A DNA stretch of 64,000 nucleotides, from positions 62,001 to 126,000 of the forward strand of contig NZ_JAJGNP010000005.1 in NCBI RefSeq assembly GCF_020782245.1, read 5' to 3'. Source of the DNA: Sphingobium soli (lineage in GTDB: Bacteria; Pseudomonadota; Alphaproteobacteria; Sphingomonadales; Sphingomonadaceae). Below are positions 8,672 to 17,159 of the stretch, one piece after another. The position numbers and the translations under genes are program-made. The notes below the pieces were generated by a model. The model worked only from the letters and a program-made list of their open reading frames with translations, did no database searches and had not been told where the DNA came from. Position 1 is the stretch's first letter. Every line of letters begins with the position of its first letter.

Positions 8672-8949
8672 CCGCGCCGCCTCGCCCGCAGCCGCGCGGC
8701 GGAAAAGCCGCCGGCAAGGCACAGCATGCCGCAGACAAGCAGCGTCAGGCCGAAGCGGATCAGCAGGTCCGACCAGCCATCCTGCCGCGTCATGCCTGGC
8801 AAAATGAAGAGCAAGGGCATCGGCAGGACGAGCGCGAACGCCACCGCGATCTTGACGCCCGTGCGCCAGCTTATCCCCCACAGTCGCCACCCCGCCGCGA
8901 GCAGGAATAGCAGATACAGCATCAGGACGATTTGCGGGACGACAGCCAT
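8668..8949 (-). CDS. small membrane protein upstream of trmD
   Basis: The 93-residue product has three hydrophobic stretches ([35 protein letters not shown] and a third, [16 protein letters not shown]) and a very basic C terminus (RLRARRRG). It overlaps the trmD start by 4 bases (ATGA), so it is translationally coupled to it and belongs to the same transcription unit. I do not recognise a family. The start is the ATG just before the first hydrophobic segment; the longer frame would run into the hydrolase gene upstream. Confidence 0.7.
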   Translation of the reverse strand: MAVVPQIVLMLYLLFLLAAGWRLWGISWRTGVKIAVAFALVLPMPLLFILPGMTRQDGWSDLLIRFGLTLLVCGMLCLAGGFSAARLRARRRG

Positions 8950-8996
8950 ATCGCCGCGCTTAGGCGATGGGGCGGGCAGCGTCCAGCAGGCGCGCC

Positions 8997-10493
8997 TCAT
9001 GGCTGGCGGGCGACCAGCTTCAATTCCTGAATCCCTGCTGTCGGCGTTGGCGCAAGCAGCAACGTCCCGTCCACACGCCCGCGCTCGCACGACCAGGTAA
9101 AGCTGCCGGACAGATTGCCGCTGGCCGAGATCGGCGCGTCCGTGCGGCAGTCCCCCACTTCACGGCGCAATGCAGCGAGCCGACGCGTCCAGCTGTCTGC
9201 ATCGCTGTCCATCAGCATGTTCATCGCCAACCGCTCGCGCGCCGCCAATATATTTCCAGCCGCATAGATTTGACCCGCAGCGGCATAGCCGTCAGCCAGA
9301 TGCGGCGTTACCGGCGGCTCCCGCGCAACCAGCGCACCTGCCTGCTTCAAAGCGACCGCCGCATCCCAGGCCGGACCCGCCCCGCCATTATAGGTGCGGT
9401 TAGTGAAAACGAAAATGCCCACGCCATAGTCCGGCATCAGCATCACATGGCTGCCATAGCCGGGATAGCCGCCGCCATGGGACAGGGTCAGCCCCAAGTC
9501 GCAATCCTGCGCGACGCGCATGCCAAAACCATAGGCCGCCGCCTGCTTGCAAGCGCTCGGCCCGCTCTTGCCATTGCGCTGCGCCAGCTTCGCGAAATTG
9601 CTGCCCTGCGCCAGCATCCGCACCGACGCGCGCGAGACCGGCGCTTGATCCGGATCATCCCGTGCCGGCCAGGCCGACAGCAAGAAGGCGACCCAGCGCG
9701 CATAGTCGGTCGCGCTGGTCTGCAAGCCCCCCATCGCACCGAACGCGCCATCGTCCATGTCCGGCTCGCGCAGCCACCGCCCTTCCTCCCAGCGATAACC
9801 AAGCGCGCGCCGATCCTGTGGCCATTCACGCACGGCATAGCCGCTCGACGTCATGCCGATCGGACCAAGCAGGATGCGTTCGACATAGCGGCGATAGGGC
9901 ATGCCGCTCACATTGGCGATCACCCGGCCGAGCAGAGCATAGCCAAGATTGCTATATTCATAGCGCGTACCCGGCGCGGTGTTGAACGGCACGCCCTGTG
10001 CCAGCAACCGCGTGAATGCCTCCTGCGGCATCGGCGTCTGGCGGTCGCCCCATGGATTGTCGTCGACGAACCCGGCGCTGTGGGTCAAAAGGTCGCGGAT
10101 GCGGATGCGCGGACTGTCCTTCGTGGGATAGGTCCACTGGCGCAGTTCGGACACATGCTGTTCCGCCAGGTCATCCAGCGTCAGCTTGCCGTCTTCGCGC
10201 AGCTTGAGGATGGAGAGCGCGGTGAACGCCTTGGTCATCGATGCGATGCGGAACAGGCTGTCGGGCGTGACCGGGCGTTTCTGGTCCAGATCCTGCACGC
10301 CAAAAGCCTTTACATGGACCAGACGCCCATTGGCGACGATGCCATAGATAAGGCCGGGGGAATGGCTGTCTTGCCCAAAATCATGGAACAGGCGGTCGAT
10401 GTCAGGGACGACAGCAGCGATCTTCTTTTCGTCTGCCTGCGCATGGGCAAGGGCGGGAAAGCAAAGCAGCAGGAGCACCAACCAGAACTTCAC
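8997..10493 (-). CDS. serine hydrolase of the beta-lactamase/class C (penicillin-binding) family
   Basis: The 498-residue product has a signal peptide (MKFWLVLLLLCFPALAHAQA) and the three motifs of the family: SMTK at residues 85-88, YSN at 180-182, and a Lys-Thr-Gly-equivalent HGGG further on. The catalytic domain covers roughly residues 25-390; the remaining hundred residues form a separate C-terminal part. Members are periplasmic esterases, D-aminopeptidases or lactamases, so I do not claim antibiotic resistance. Its ATG overlaps the vapC stop by 4 bases, coupling it to the toxin-antitoxin pair. Confidence 0.9.
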   Translation of the reverse strand: MKFWLVLLLLCFPALAHAQADEKKIAAVVPDIDRLFHDFGQDSHSPGLIYGIVANGRLVHVKAFGVQDLDQKRPVTPDSLFRIASMTKAFTALSILKLREDGKLTLDDLAEQHVSELRQWTYPTKDSPRIRIRDLLTHSAGFVDDNPWGDRQTPMPQEAFTRLLAQGVPFNTAPGTRYEYSNLGYALLGRVIANVSGMPYRRYVERILLGPIGMTSSGYAVREWPQDRRALGYRWEEGRWLREPDMDDGAFGAMGGLQTSATDYARWVAFLLSAWPARDDPDQAPVSRASVRMLAQGSNFAKLAQRNGKSGPSACKQAAAYGFGMRVAQDCDLGLTLSHGGGYPGYGSHVMLMPDYGVGIFVFTNRTYNGGAGPAWDAAVALKQAGALVAREPPVTPHLADGYAAAGQIYAAGNILAARERLAMNMLMDSDADSWTRRLAALRREVGDCRTDAPISASGNLSGSFTWSCERGRVDGTLLLAPTPTAGIQELKLVARQP

Positions 10494-10888
10494 AGGGTCC
10501 AGTCCTCCATTTTCAAGCCCTCGATATCCGCGAAGTCCTTCCGATTACGCGTCACCAGAATCATTCCGAGCGCCAACGCCTGTGTTCCGATCAAGCGATC
10601 GAAGCTGTTGCGAGGAATGCCGACCTGGGCCGCCACCTGCGCATAGGTCCGCGATGTCGCGTCATCAAAGGGCGCAATATTCAGCAGAAAGAGGAAGGAA
10701 TCCACCCGCCGCCCGTCCCCTACCGGATCGCTGGACGTGCGATTACCCACCCGCAATTCGGCAGCGGTTATCGCCGACACGCTCAACGCGTCCAGGCAAT
10801 CGCCCATGCGCCGCGCCAGCGGCCCGCTTCGCCCCAGCAGGAAATCAATGCAAACATTCGTGTCAAGCAGATAGAGCGACGTCGTCAT
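10490..10888 (-). CDS. vapC: VapC-type PIN-domain toxin ribonuclease
   Basis: The 132-residue product is a PIN-domain protein. The acidic metal-binding residues are in place: Asp9 in LLDTNV, Glu44 in AAELRVG, Asp97 in FDRLIGTQAL, with a further acidic residue in the NRKDF segment. VapC toxins cut tRNA or rRNA and are held inactive by the antitoxin encoded just before. Its start overlaps the vapB stop by 4 bases. The hydrolase gene that follows overlaps it in the same way. Confidence 0.92.
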   Translation of the reverse strand: MTTSLYLLDTNVCIDFLLGRSGPLARRMGDCLDALSVSAITAAELRVGNRTSSDPVGDGRRVDSFLFLLNIAPFDDATSRTYAQVAAQVGIPRNSFDRLIGTQALALGMILVTRNRKDFADIEGLKMEDWTL

Positions 10889-11151
10889 GCGGCCTGGGTC
10901 GCGGCATGGCTCCAGTCACGGTCATCTTGAGCCGTATCGTCCCGGCCATCCGCCATGAAGCCGGCAGACATGCTGCCGTAAAGTCCCATCAGGACCTCCC
11001 GCGCCCGATCCTGTCGCCAGAAGAAAAAGCTGCCATCGTCATGCGAGACGAGCGTCACTTCTTCGCCTTCCTGCAGCCCCAGCGCCTTGGGCAGGCGCAA
11101 GGCCAGGCTGTTGCCCGACTTGAACACCTTGGACTTATACTCTTCGCCCAT
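10885..11151 (-). CDS. vapB: VapB-type (AbrB/MazE-fold) antitoxin
   Basis: The 88-residue product has an N-terminal AbrB swapped-hairpin domain (KSKVFKSGNSLALRLPKALGL, then EGEEVTLV) that binds DNA, and a C-terminal tail rich in Asp and Ala that would wrap round the toxin. I start at MGEEYKSKVF because this is the normal beginning of the domain; the longer frame runs through the operator region. A double palindrome lies directly upstream and is the probable autoregulation site. Confidence 0.9.
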   Translation of the reverse strand: MGEEYKSKVFKSGNSLALRLPKALGLQEGEEVTLVSHDDGSFFFWRQDRAREVLMGLYGSMSAGFMADGRDDTAQDDRDWSHAATQAA

Positions 11152-11160
11152 GGGACGCCT

Positions 11161-11185
11161 CCGTATATACGAGCCGTATATACTA
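11161..11185 (-). promoter_or_regulatory. probable vapBC operator: two copies of CCGTATATAC, 13 bp apart
   Basis: CCGTATATAC occurs twice (11161-11170 and 11174-11183); the core GTATATAC is a perfect palindrome in both. Repeats of this kind bind AbrB-fold antitoxins. The site begins 10 bases upstream of the vapB start and its upstream end contains the first base of the rimM stop. The TATAC cores could also serve as a -10 element, so binding would block transcription. Confidence 0.65.
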
Positions 11186-11671
11186 TTCCACGAACGCAGC
11201 GTCAATCACAGCTCCGCCGTCGCCCAGCGTCACCGCATGCATCGGCACCATGAAGCGCTTGCCACTGGCGCGTTGCACTTCGACAATGTCGCCCGCGCCG
11301 AAATTCTCAACCGCGACGACGGTGCCCAGCGCCTCGCCCGTGCTGGATGCGCAGGGCAGGTCGATAAGGTCGACATGATAATATTCGCCCTCGCCCAGCG
11401 GCGGCAGGGCGGATCGCGGCACTGTCAATTCCGTGCCGCGCAGCGCCTCGGCCGCGCCGCGATCGCCGATTTCAGCAAAGCGAGCGACCGCGCCATTGGG
11501 GCCGGCGCGCACCGACTTCAGTGTCAGCGTGCGCCCTGCGGCCATGAAGGCGCCATAGCCCTTCAAGCTGTCCGGCCCGTCGCCGAACAGCTTGAGACGA
11601 ACCTCGCCCGTCACCCCATGCGCCCCAGTGACGACGGCCAGAGTGACGGGCTTGTCGGTCAAGTCGATCAA
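11183..11671 (-). CDS. rimM: ribosome maturation factor RimM
   Basis: The 162-residue product has the N-terminal RimM domain ([17 protein letters not shown]) and a C-terminal PRC barrel ([11 protein letters not shown]...[17 protein letters not shown]). It binds ribosomal protein S19 and helps assemble the 30S head. It overlaps the rpsP stop by 4 bases. The usual next gene, trmD, is displaced by vapBC, the hydrolase and a small membrane-protein gene. Its stop codon falls at the edge of the vapBC operator. Confidence 0.95.
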   Translation of the reverse strand: MIDLTDKPVTLAVVTGAHGVTGEVRLKLFGDGPDSLKGYGAFMAAGRTLTLKSVRAGPNGAVARFAEIGDRGAAEALRGTELTVPRSALPPLGEGEYYHVDLIDLPCASSTGEALGTVVAVENFGAGDIVEVQRASGKRFMVPMHAVTLGDGGAVIDAAFVE

Positions 11672-12117
11672 CCTTCGGCCTGCTCGGCAGTGGCTTCTTC
11701 GGCGGGCGCGGCTTCCTCAGCAGGAGTCTCAGCCGGCGCGTTGGCGGCTTCTTCCGCAGCCTTGCGGGCTTCTTCGGCCTCGGCAGCCTTGGTAGCGCGA
11801 TCTTCCGCGCGGTCCTTGGCCTTCTGGCCCGGCTCCGCCTTCTTGGGGTTGTTGCGGGCAGCGCGTTCCTTCACGCCGGCGGCGTCCAGGAAGCGGGCTA
11901 CGCGGTCGGTCGGCTGCGCACCGGCGGCGACCCAGTGCTTCGCGCGCTCGATGTCCAGAACGACGCGCTTTTCATCGCCCTTGGGCAGGACGGGGTTGTA
12001 GCTGCCGATACGCTCGATGAACTTGCCGTCACGCGGCGCGCGGCTGTCAGCGACGACGATGCGATAATAAGGGCGCTTCTTGGAGCCGCCGCGCGACAGA
12101 CGGATGGAGGTTGCCAT
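11668..12117 (-). CDS. rpsP: 30S ribosomal protein S16 with a long Ala/Glu-rich C-terminal extension
   Basis: Residues 1-80 are a normal S16 ([20 protein letters not shown], then [15 protein letters not shown]). The protein is 149 residues, about 65 longer than the E. coli form, because of a tail of Lys, Ala and Glu that looks disordered or helical. Such tails occur in other sphingomonads. It is the first gene of the rpsP-rimM unit and follows ffh by 42 bases on the same strand. Confidence 0.96.
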   Translation of the reverse strand: MATSIRLSRGGSKKRPYYRIVVADSRAPRDGKFIERIGSYNPVLPKGDEKRVVLDIERAKHWVAAGAQPTDRVARFLDAAGVKERAARNNPKKAEPGQKAKDRAEDRATKAAEAEEARKAAEEAANAPAETPAEEAAPAEEATAEQAEG

Positions 12118-12159
12118 GGATATTTGCCTTTCTGTTCAAACCAAATACGTTGTAACTGC

Positions 12160-13635
12160 TTATTTCTTCATGAAATTCTGAAAGCCTGGGGGAAGCTTTG
12201 GCATGGTGCCGCCAAGACCGCCCAGTCCGCCCAGCCCCGACAGGTCGGGCGGCGTGCCGCCTTCAGGACCGCCCGCGCCGCCCAGGCCGCCCATTCCGCC
12301 GCCGCCGAACATCTTGGCCAGCCCTTTGAGGCCGCCCATCTTGCGGATCTTCTTCATCGCGCTTTCCATTTCCTGATGCATTTTCAGGAGCCGGTTGACC
12401 TCCTGCACCGTGGTGCCGGAGCCTTTGGCGATGCGGATCTTGCGCTTGGCGTTGATGAGCGCGGGCTTCTCGCGCTCCTTGGGCGTCATGGAGCCGATCA
12501 TCGCGTCGAGATGGATCAGCGTCTTGTCATTGGCGCCACTGTTGGCCATCGCCGCCTGCGCTTTTTTGAGGCCCGGCAGCATGCCCGCCAGCGCGCCCAG
12601 CCCGCCCATGCGGCGCATCTGATTGAGCTGCGCGCGCAGGTCGTTCATGTCGAACTGACCCTTGGCCATTTTCTTGGCGAGCTTGTCGGCTTCCTCGGCG
12701 TCGATCGTCTCGGCCGCCTTTTCCACCAGCGACACGACATCGCCCATGCCCAGAATGCGTTGCGCGACGCGCTGCGGGTGGAAGGGCTCGATCGCGTCGA
12801 GCTTTTCGCCCGTGCCCGCGAATTTGATCGGACGGCCCGTCACCGCACGCATCGAGAGCGCCGCGCCGCCGCGCGCATCGCCGTCCATGCGGGTCAGCAC
12901 CACGCCAGTCAGCGGCACCTGGGCGGTAAAGCTGGTCGCGACATTGACCGCGTCCTGGCCGGTGAGCGAATCGACGACGAGCAGGATTTCGGCGGGCGTG
13001 GCGACATCGGCCACCGCCTTCATCTCGTCCATCAGCGCCTGGTCGACATGCAGGCGACCGGCGGTGTCGAGCATCACCACATCGAAGCCCTGGAGCTTCG
13101 CCGCCTGCAACGCGCGGCGGGCGATGTCGACCGGCTGCTGACCGGCAATGATCGGCAGGGTCGCGACGTCCGTTTGCGTGCCCAGCACCGCCAGCTGTTC
13201 CTGCGCGGCCGGGCGCTGGACGTCCAGCGACGCCATCAGCACCTTCTTGCGCTCTTTTTCCTTCAGGCGCTTGGCGATCTTCGCGGTGGAAGTCGTCTTG
13301 CCCGAACCCTGCAGGCCGACCATCATGATGACGGCGGGCGGCGTCACGTCGATCATCAGGTCGGACGTGTCCGAACCCAGCGTTTCCGTGAGCGTGTCGG
13401 ACACGATCTTGACGACCATCTGCCCGGGCGTGACCGAACGCAGCACATCGCTGCCCACCGCCCGCTCGGTCGCCTGATCAACGAACTGGCGCACCACGGG
13501 CAGCGCCACGTCGGCTTCCAGCAGCGCGATTCGCACCTCGCGCATCGCGGCGCGGACATCGTCCTCCGTAAGCGCACCGCGCCCACGCAGCTTATCGAAG
13601 ACCCCACCTAGGCGATCGCTGAGCGAATCGAACAT
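12160..13635 (-). CDS. ffh: signal recognition particle protein Ffh (SRP54)
   Basis: The 491-residue product has the N domain (from MFDSLSDRLGGVFDKL), the G domain with GLQGSGKTTSTAKIA, DTAGRLHVD and TRMDGDARGG, and a C-terminal M domain with Met-rich helices (MNDLRAQLNQMRRMGG) ending in a Gly/Pro-rich tail. It binds signal sequences and 4.5S RNA and pairs with FtsY, also encoded in this window. I start at the ATG of the conserved N domain, not at the longer in-frame ATG upstream. The 4.5S RNA gene was not found. Confidence 0.97.
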   Translation of the reverse strand: MFDSLSDRLGGVFDKLRGRGALTEDDVRAAMREVRIALLEADVALPVVRQFVDQATERAVGSDVLRSVTPGQMVVKIVSDTLTETLGSDTSDLMIDVTPPAVIMMVGLQGSGKTTSTAKIAKRLKEKERKKVLMASLDVQRPAAQEQLAVLGTQTDVATLPIIAGQQPVDIARRALQAAKLQGFDVVMLDTAGRLHVDQALMDEMKAVADVATPAEILLVVDSLTGQDAVNVATSFTAQVPLTGVVLTRMDGDARGGAALSMRAVTGRPIKFAGTGEKLDAIEPFHPQRVAQRILGMGDVVSLVEKAAETIDAEEADKLAKKMAKGQFDMNDLRAQLNQMRRMGGLGALAGMLPGLKKAQAAMANSGANDKTLIHLDAMIGSMTPKEREKPALINAKRKIRIAKGSGTTVQEVNRLLKMHQEMESAMKKIRKMGGLKGLAKMFGGGGMGGLGGAGGPEGGTPPDLSGLGGLGGLGGTMPKLPPGFQNFMKK

Positions 13636-13954
13636 CAACACCTCATCCGGGCCGAAGCCCTTGAAAATTCGTAGCAGACCCATCAAACGACAAAATCGCC
13701 GGCGGGCGAAACCTCGCCGGCCAGCGTCCATCCGATGCCCCGATTGGGCGCCCTGGAGTCGTCAGAGTCGAACGGCACGCCGCCCGATGCTGGGCGTGCC
13801 CTTAGGGGAAAGCGAAGAGGAGCGCAAGCGATCGCCTTGCAGCGAGACAACGGCCTCCTCTTCATGTAGTCAGAAAACCGATCACCAAGTCAAACATTAT
13901 TATGCGGCACAAATGATTACCAAAATCTTATAAATGAAATATTTCTGACTAAAC
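13636..13954. other. 319-base non-coding stretch upstream of ffh with three inverted repeats
   Basis: No convincing gene is present. Three possible hairpins are visible: GCCGGCG/CGCCGGC (13698-13721, followed on the minus strand by GATTTTG), GGCACGCC/GGCGTGCC (13774-13800) and GAAGAGGAG/CTCCTCTTC (13814-13863, with an inner GCAAG/CTTGC). The right part (from about 13870) turns AT-rich at the border of the GT61-like gene. The ffh promoter and leader should lie here. The 4.5S RNA tetraloop motif is absent. Confidence 0.5.
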
Positions 13955-14860
13955 CTAAAAAAGACGAGAATATAATTCTGCTGGATCATTAACTATATAT
14001 CTAGAATATGATCCAGATCCGCTAATTTTTTTCATTTCTACAAAATGAATTTCTTGATCAAATCCTTTTGTTTCTGAAATAATTTCGTAATTCGGATTTA
14101 TAGACGGCCCCCTCGGGAATATATCTACTTTTGCCGAAACATCTTTAAGCAATATCAATAAATGGAATGCTGACCCTTCAAATCCGGCTATACGCTCAGC
14201 GGTAGCTAAAACTTCCAACTGGCGATCTACGCTGTGCTCCTGAGAATGAAATATATCCCAACCCTGTTCTATTAACAGAGATTCGATCTCAAGGTCGTTT
14301 TCGATACCGCCATGCTTTTCCGCGAGTTTTGAGCGAGATAGCCAGATTTTACGGCCAGGAACAGTCTTGGCGGAATACTGCCCCAAAAATTCGGCATGAT
14401 AAGATTTGAAAAATGATCGGATGGAAAATCCGCACTCTCCCAATATTAAATTGGGGACACGAAGCGGATTCGACAAGAATATATGTTCGTTACGCAATTT
14501 AAGAGTTTGGCAAATCAACTTCTGCCATCCTTTGAGATGGGGGTCCTTCAACCAAACAATTGGCAGATCAGGAAATTCTCTCGCGACATGTAATCGCGAG
14601 ATAGACTCAAGAAGAAAATGACCAAAATGACTGTAAATATAGCCACCAAACATGACCGGAAAATCAATTTTGTCCGTTACGTCGTTCGTGTCGAGCGGCT
14701 GGGAATAAACCATTTTGACGCCGGTCCGATAGAATGCCGACTCTTCGACAAACTGGCCCTGCTGGTCATATACTCCGCCAACGAGTGCGCCCGGCGGGCC
14801 ATCCTCCCTTTTAGTTACGGGGACCAAGAATGCTTCGCTTACACTAGTAAAATTTGACAT
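13955..14860 (-). CDS. GT61-like (DUF563) glycosyltransferase, probably acquired
   Basis: The 301-residue protein shows GT61/DUF563 traits: YSHFGHFLLESISRLHVA in the first third, RKIWLSRSKLAEKHGGIEND in the middle and the motif AGFEGSAFHLLILL near the end. Such enzymes add sugars to capsule or O-antigen. The gene is strikingly AT-rich with many AAA, AAT, ATA and TTA codons, unlike all its neighbours, and stands alone between ffh and an amino-acid permease, so horizontal transfer is likely. No mobile-element ends or direct repeats were found by eye. Acceptor unknown. Confidence 0.75.
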   Translation of the reverse strand: MSNFTSVSEAFLVPVTKREDGPPGALVGGVYDQQGQFVEESAFYRTGVKMVYSQPLDTNDVTDKIDFPVMFGGYIYSHFGHFLLESISRLHVAREFPDLPIVWLKDPHLKGWQKLICQTLKLRNEHIFLSNPLRVPNLILGECGFSIRSFFKSYHAEFLGQYSAKTVPGRKIWLSRSKLAEKHGGIENDLEIESLLIEQGWDIFHSQEHSVDRQLEVLATAERIAGFEGSAFHLLILLKDVSAKVDIFPRGPSINPNYEIISETKGFDQEIHFVEMKKISGSGSYSRYIVNDPAELYSRLF

Positions 14861-15086
14861 TGAAAACTCAATAAATCACGCAATCGAATTATCTATAACT
14901 GGTCCCCATCGCGGTTCAAGCCGAGGGACGCACATTCCTCACAAACCGCCTAAGATCCTGCAGATACCAGCGTTTCCTTCTATGCCTCGCGTGGATCGAA
15001 ACGACAGCTGAATGATCCATCCGCCTTGCAGAAGCTTCTCTTTTAAGCCAGCAGGAGCGCAAGAAACGTCAGGGGAGCCTACACGC

Positions 15087-16484
15087 ATGAGTTGGACACG
15101 CCGCAAGCCGATGGAGGCCATGGTGCCGCAGGATAGCGGGCATCAACTCGCCCGCACCCTCTCCTGGCCGCACCTGCTGGCGTTGGGCGTCGGCGCGATC
15201 GTGGGGACGGGCATCCTGACGCTGATCGGCGTCGGCGCGGACCGGGCGGGGCCGGCCGTCCTTCTTTCCTTCGCCATTGCCGGCGCGATCTGCGCCTGCG
15301 CGGCGCTCGCCTATGCCGAACTGTCTACCATGATGCCGGCGGCGGGCAGCGCCTATAGCTACTCCTATGTCGTGCTGGGCGAAGGCATCGCCTGGATCGT
15401 GGGCTGGTCGCTGATCCTGGAATATAGCCTTGTCGTGTCGACCGTGGCGGTCGGCTGGTCAGGCTATGCCGGCCCGCTGCTGACCCCGCTGGGTTTCCCG
15501 CAGGCGCTGACCAAGGGACCGGAACTGGGCGGCATCATCAACCTGCCCGCCATCTTCATCATCGCCGTGGTCGCAGGATTGCTAATGTTCGGCACGCGCG
15601 AAAGCGCGCGCCTCAACACCATCCTCGTCCTCATCAAGATCGTGACGTTGAGCCTGTTCGTTGCTTATGCCCTGCCTGCTTTCGACGCCGCGAACCTGGA
15701 GCCGTTCATGCCCTTCGGCTTTGCCAAGTCGATGAGCCCCGATGGCGTCGAGCGCGGTGTCATGGCCGCGGCCGCGATCATCTTCTTCGCCTTTTACGGC
15801 TTCGACGCGATTTCGACTGCGGCCGAGGAAGCGAAAAACCCCGACCGTGACCTCGCCATCGGCATCGTCGGGTCGCTGATCGTCTGCACGCTTATCTATG
15901 TCCTCGTCGCCGCCGCCGCGATCGGCGCGCTGCCCTTCACCCGCTTTGCCGACAGCCCCGAACCGCTGGCGCTGATCCTGCGCGAAATGGGACAGGGCGG
16001 CATCGCCCGCATTGTCGCCATCGCGGCGGTCATCGCGCTGCCAACGGTGCTGCTGGGCTTCCTCTATGGCCAGAGCCGCATCTTTCTGGTGATGGCGCGC
16101 GACGGCTTTCTGCCGCAGGGTCTGGCTCGCATATCGAAGCGCGGCACCCCGGCGCGGATCACGCTGGTGACGGCGGTGCTGGTCGCGATCATCGCGGGGC
16201 TGCTGCCGATCGACGAGATCGCGGCGCTGGCCAATGCCGGCACGCTGATCGCCTTCACCGCCGTTGGCCTCTGCCTTCTCGTCCTGCGCAAGCGCGCGCC
16301 CGACCTGCGCCGCCCGTTCCGCACCCCGGCGGCCTGGATCGTGGGCATCGGCGCGGTCGCGGGCTGCGCCTATCTGTTCCTCAGCCTGCCGATGATGACG
16401 ATCATGGCCTGCGCCGCCTGGAATGCGATCGGCCTGGCGGTGTATTTTCTGTATGGGCAGCGACGGGCGAGCGCCGCAAAATAA
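15087..16484 (+). CDS. APC family amino acid permease
   Basis: The 465-residue product has about 12 hydrophobic segments. Helix 1 carries the family motif GVGAIVGTGILTLIG, and the region FFAFYGFDAISTAAEEAKNPDRD matches the conserved helix 6-7 stretch of cationic amino acid transporters (CAT/YfnA type). I chose the ATG at 15087 because an AGGGGAG ribosome site lies 9 bases before it. The stop codon is followed at once by the ribosome site of the next gene, so they are probably co-transcribed. Confidence 0.9.
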   Translation: MSWTRRKPMEAMVPQDSGHQLARTLSWPHLLALGVGAIVGTGILTLIGVGADRAGPAVLLSFAIAGAICACAALAYAELSTMMPAAGSAYSYSYVVLGEGIAWIVGWSLILEYSLVVSTVAVGWSGYAGPLLTPLGFPQALTKGPELGGIINLPAIFIIAVVAGLLMFGTRESARLNTILVLIKIVTLSLFVAYALPAFDAANLEPFMPFGFAKSMSPDGVERGVMAAAAIIFFAFYGFDAISTAAEEAKNPDRDLAIGIVGSLIVCTLIYVLVAAAAIGALPFTRFADSPEPLALILREMGQGGIARIVAIAAVIALPTVLLGFLYGQSRIFLVMARDGFLPQGLARISKRGTPARITLVTAVLVAIIAGLLPIDEIAALANAGTLIAFTAVGLCLLVLRKRAPDLRRPFRTPAAWIVGIGAVAGCAYLFLSLPMMTIMACAAWNAIGLAVYFLYGQRRASAAK

Positions 16485-16494
16485 GGAGCTGGAA

Positions 16495-17115
16495 TTGACT
16501 GCCTTACTAAGCATCATGCTGGCCGCGACACTTGTTCCAGCAATGCCGGCAAAGTCGCCCGGATATTGGCTGAGCGACGACGACTACCCTTCGGGTGCGC
16601 TGAAGCGGAAAGAGGAAGGGCCGGTAGCATTTTCCCTTCTCATCTCGCCGACCGGGCGCATTGCCAACTGCATGATCACGCAGACCAGCGGCTCGGCGGA
16701 TTTGGACGAACGAACCTGTGCCATGATCGCGTCACGCGGTCGCTTCAAAGCGGCGAGGGACGAAAATGCCGCTGCGACATACGGCTCGTATAGAGGAATG
16801 CTGTACTGGCGCCTTCCCGGCAAGCTAGGTGGCCCATCCTATCGCTATGTGCCTCCTGTTGATATGACATTACAGGTCAAGCGCTTGCCCGGCGGAGCGC
16901 AGGAGGAGCGCGTAACGCTGACCGCAAAGTTTGATCAAACCGGACATGTCACTGCTTGCCAAGCGTTCAACCCCGACCAATCGTCCGCAAAACTGGTTGA
17001 GGTCGCATGCCAGCAGACACAGCAATTCTTTAGCTCAGTCACCGCCGACGCCGACGGGCGTCCAGTGCCTATCGTGCAGCAGCTCACTGTCAAATTCCAG
17101 GTCGCGGCACCTTAA
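16495..17115 (+). CDS. exported protein with two TonB-C-like domains
   Basis: From the TTG start the product is 206 residues, with a signal-like N terminus (LLSIMLAATLVPAMPA). Two segments resemble TonB C-terminal domains: GPVAFSLLISPTGRIANCMI with a following Cys pair pattern, and VTLTAKFDQTGHVTACQAF with another. There is no transmembrane anchor or Pro-rich linker, so this is not a real TonB. I use TTG because AAGGAG lies 7 bases upstream; the first ATG (16515) would cut into the signal sequence. Function unknown. Confidence 0.7.
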   Translation: MTALLSIMLAATLVPAMPAKSPGYWLSDDDYPSGALKRKEEGPVAFSLLISPTGRIANCMITQTSGSADLDERTCAMIASRGRFKAARDENAAATYGSYRGMLYWRLPGKLGGPSYRYVPPVDMTLQVKRLPGGAQEERVTLTAKFDQTGHVTACQAFNPDQSSAKLVEVACQQTQQFFSSVTADADGRPVPIVQQLTVKFQVAAP

Positions 17116-17159
17116 GCCCGGACTCGCCTTTTCCCCTCACTCGCACTACATGCCCGCGC

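Noticed and set aside
11935..13611. Open frame of 558 codons on the plus strand
   Set aside because: It is opposite ffh and rpsP; His/Arg/Gln-rich shadow sequence.
13683..13865. Short open frame of 60 codons upstream of ffh
   Set aside because: The sequence overlaps three inverted repeats and has no start signal or known pattern.
13690..13870. Possible 4.5S RNA (ffs) near ffh
   Set aside because: The conserved GGAAGCAGC-type tetraloop region is absent.
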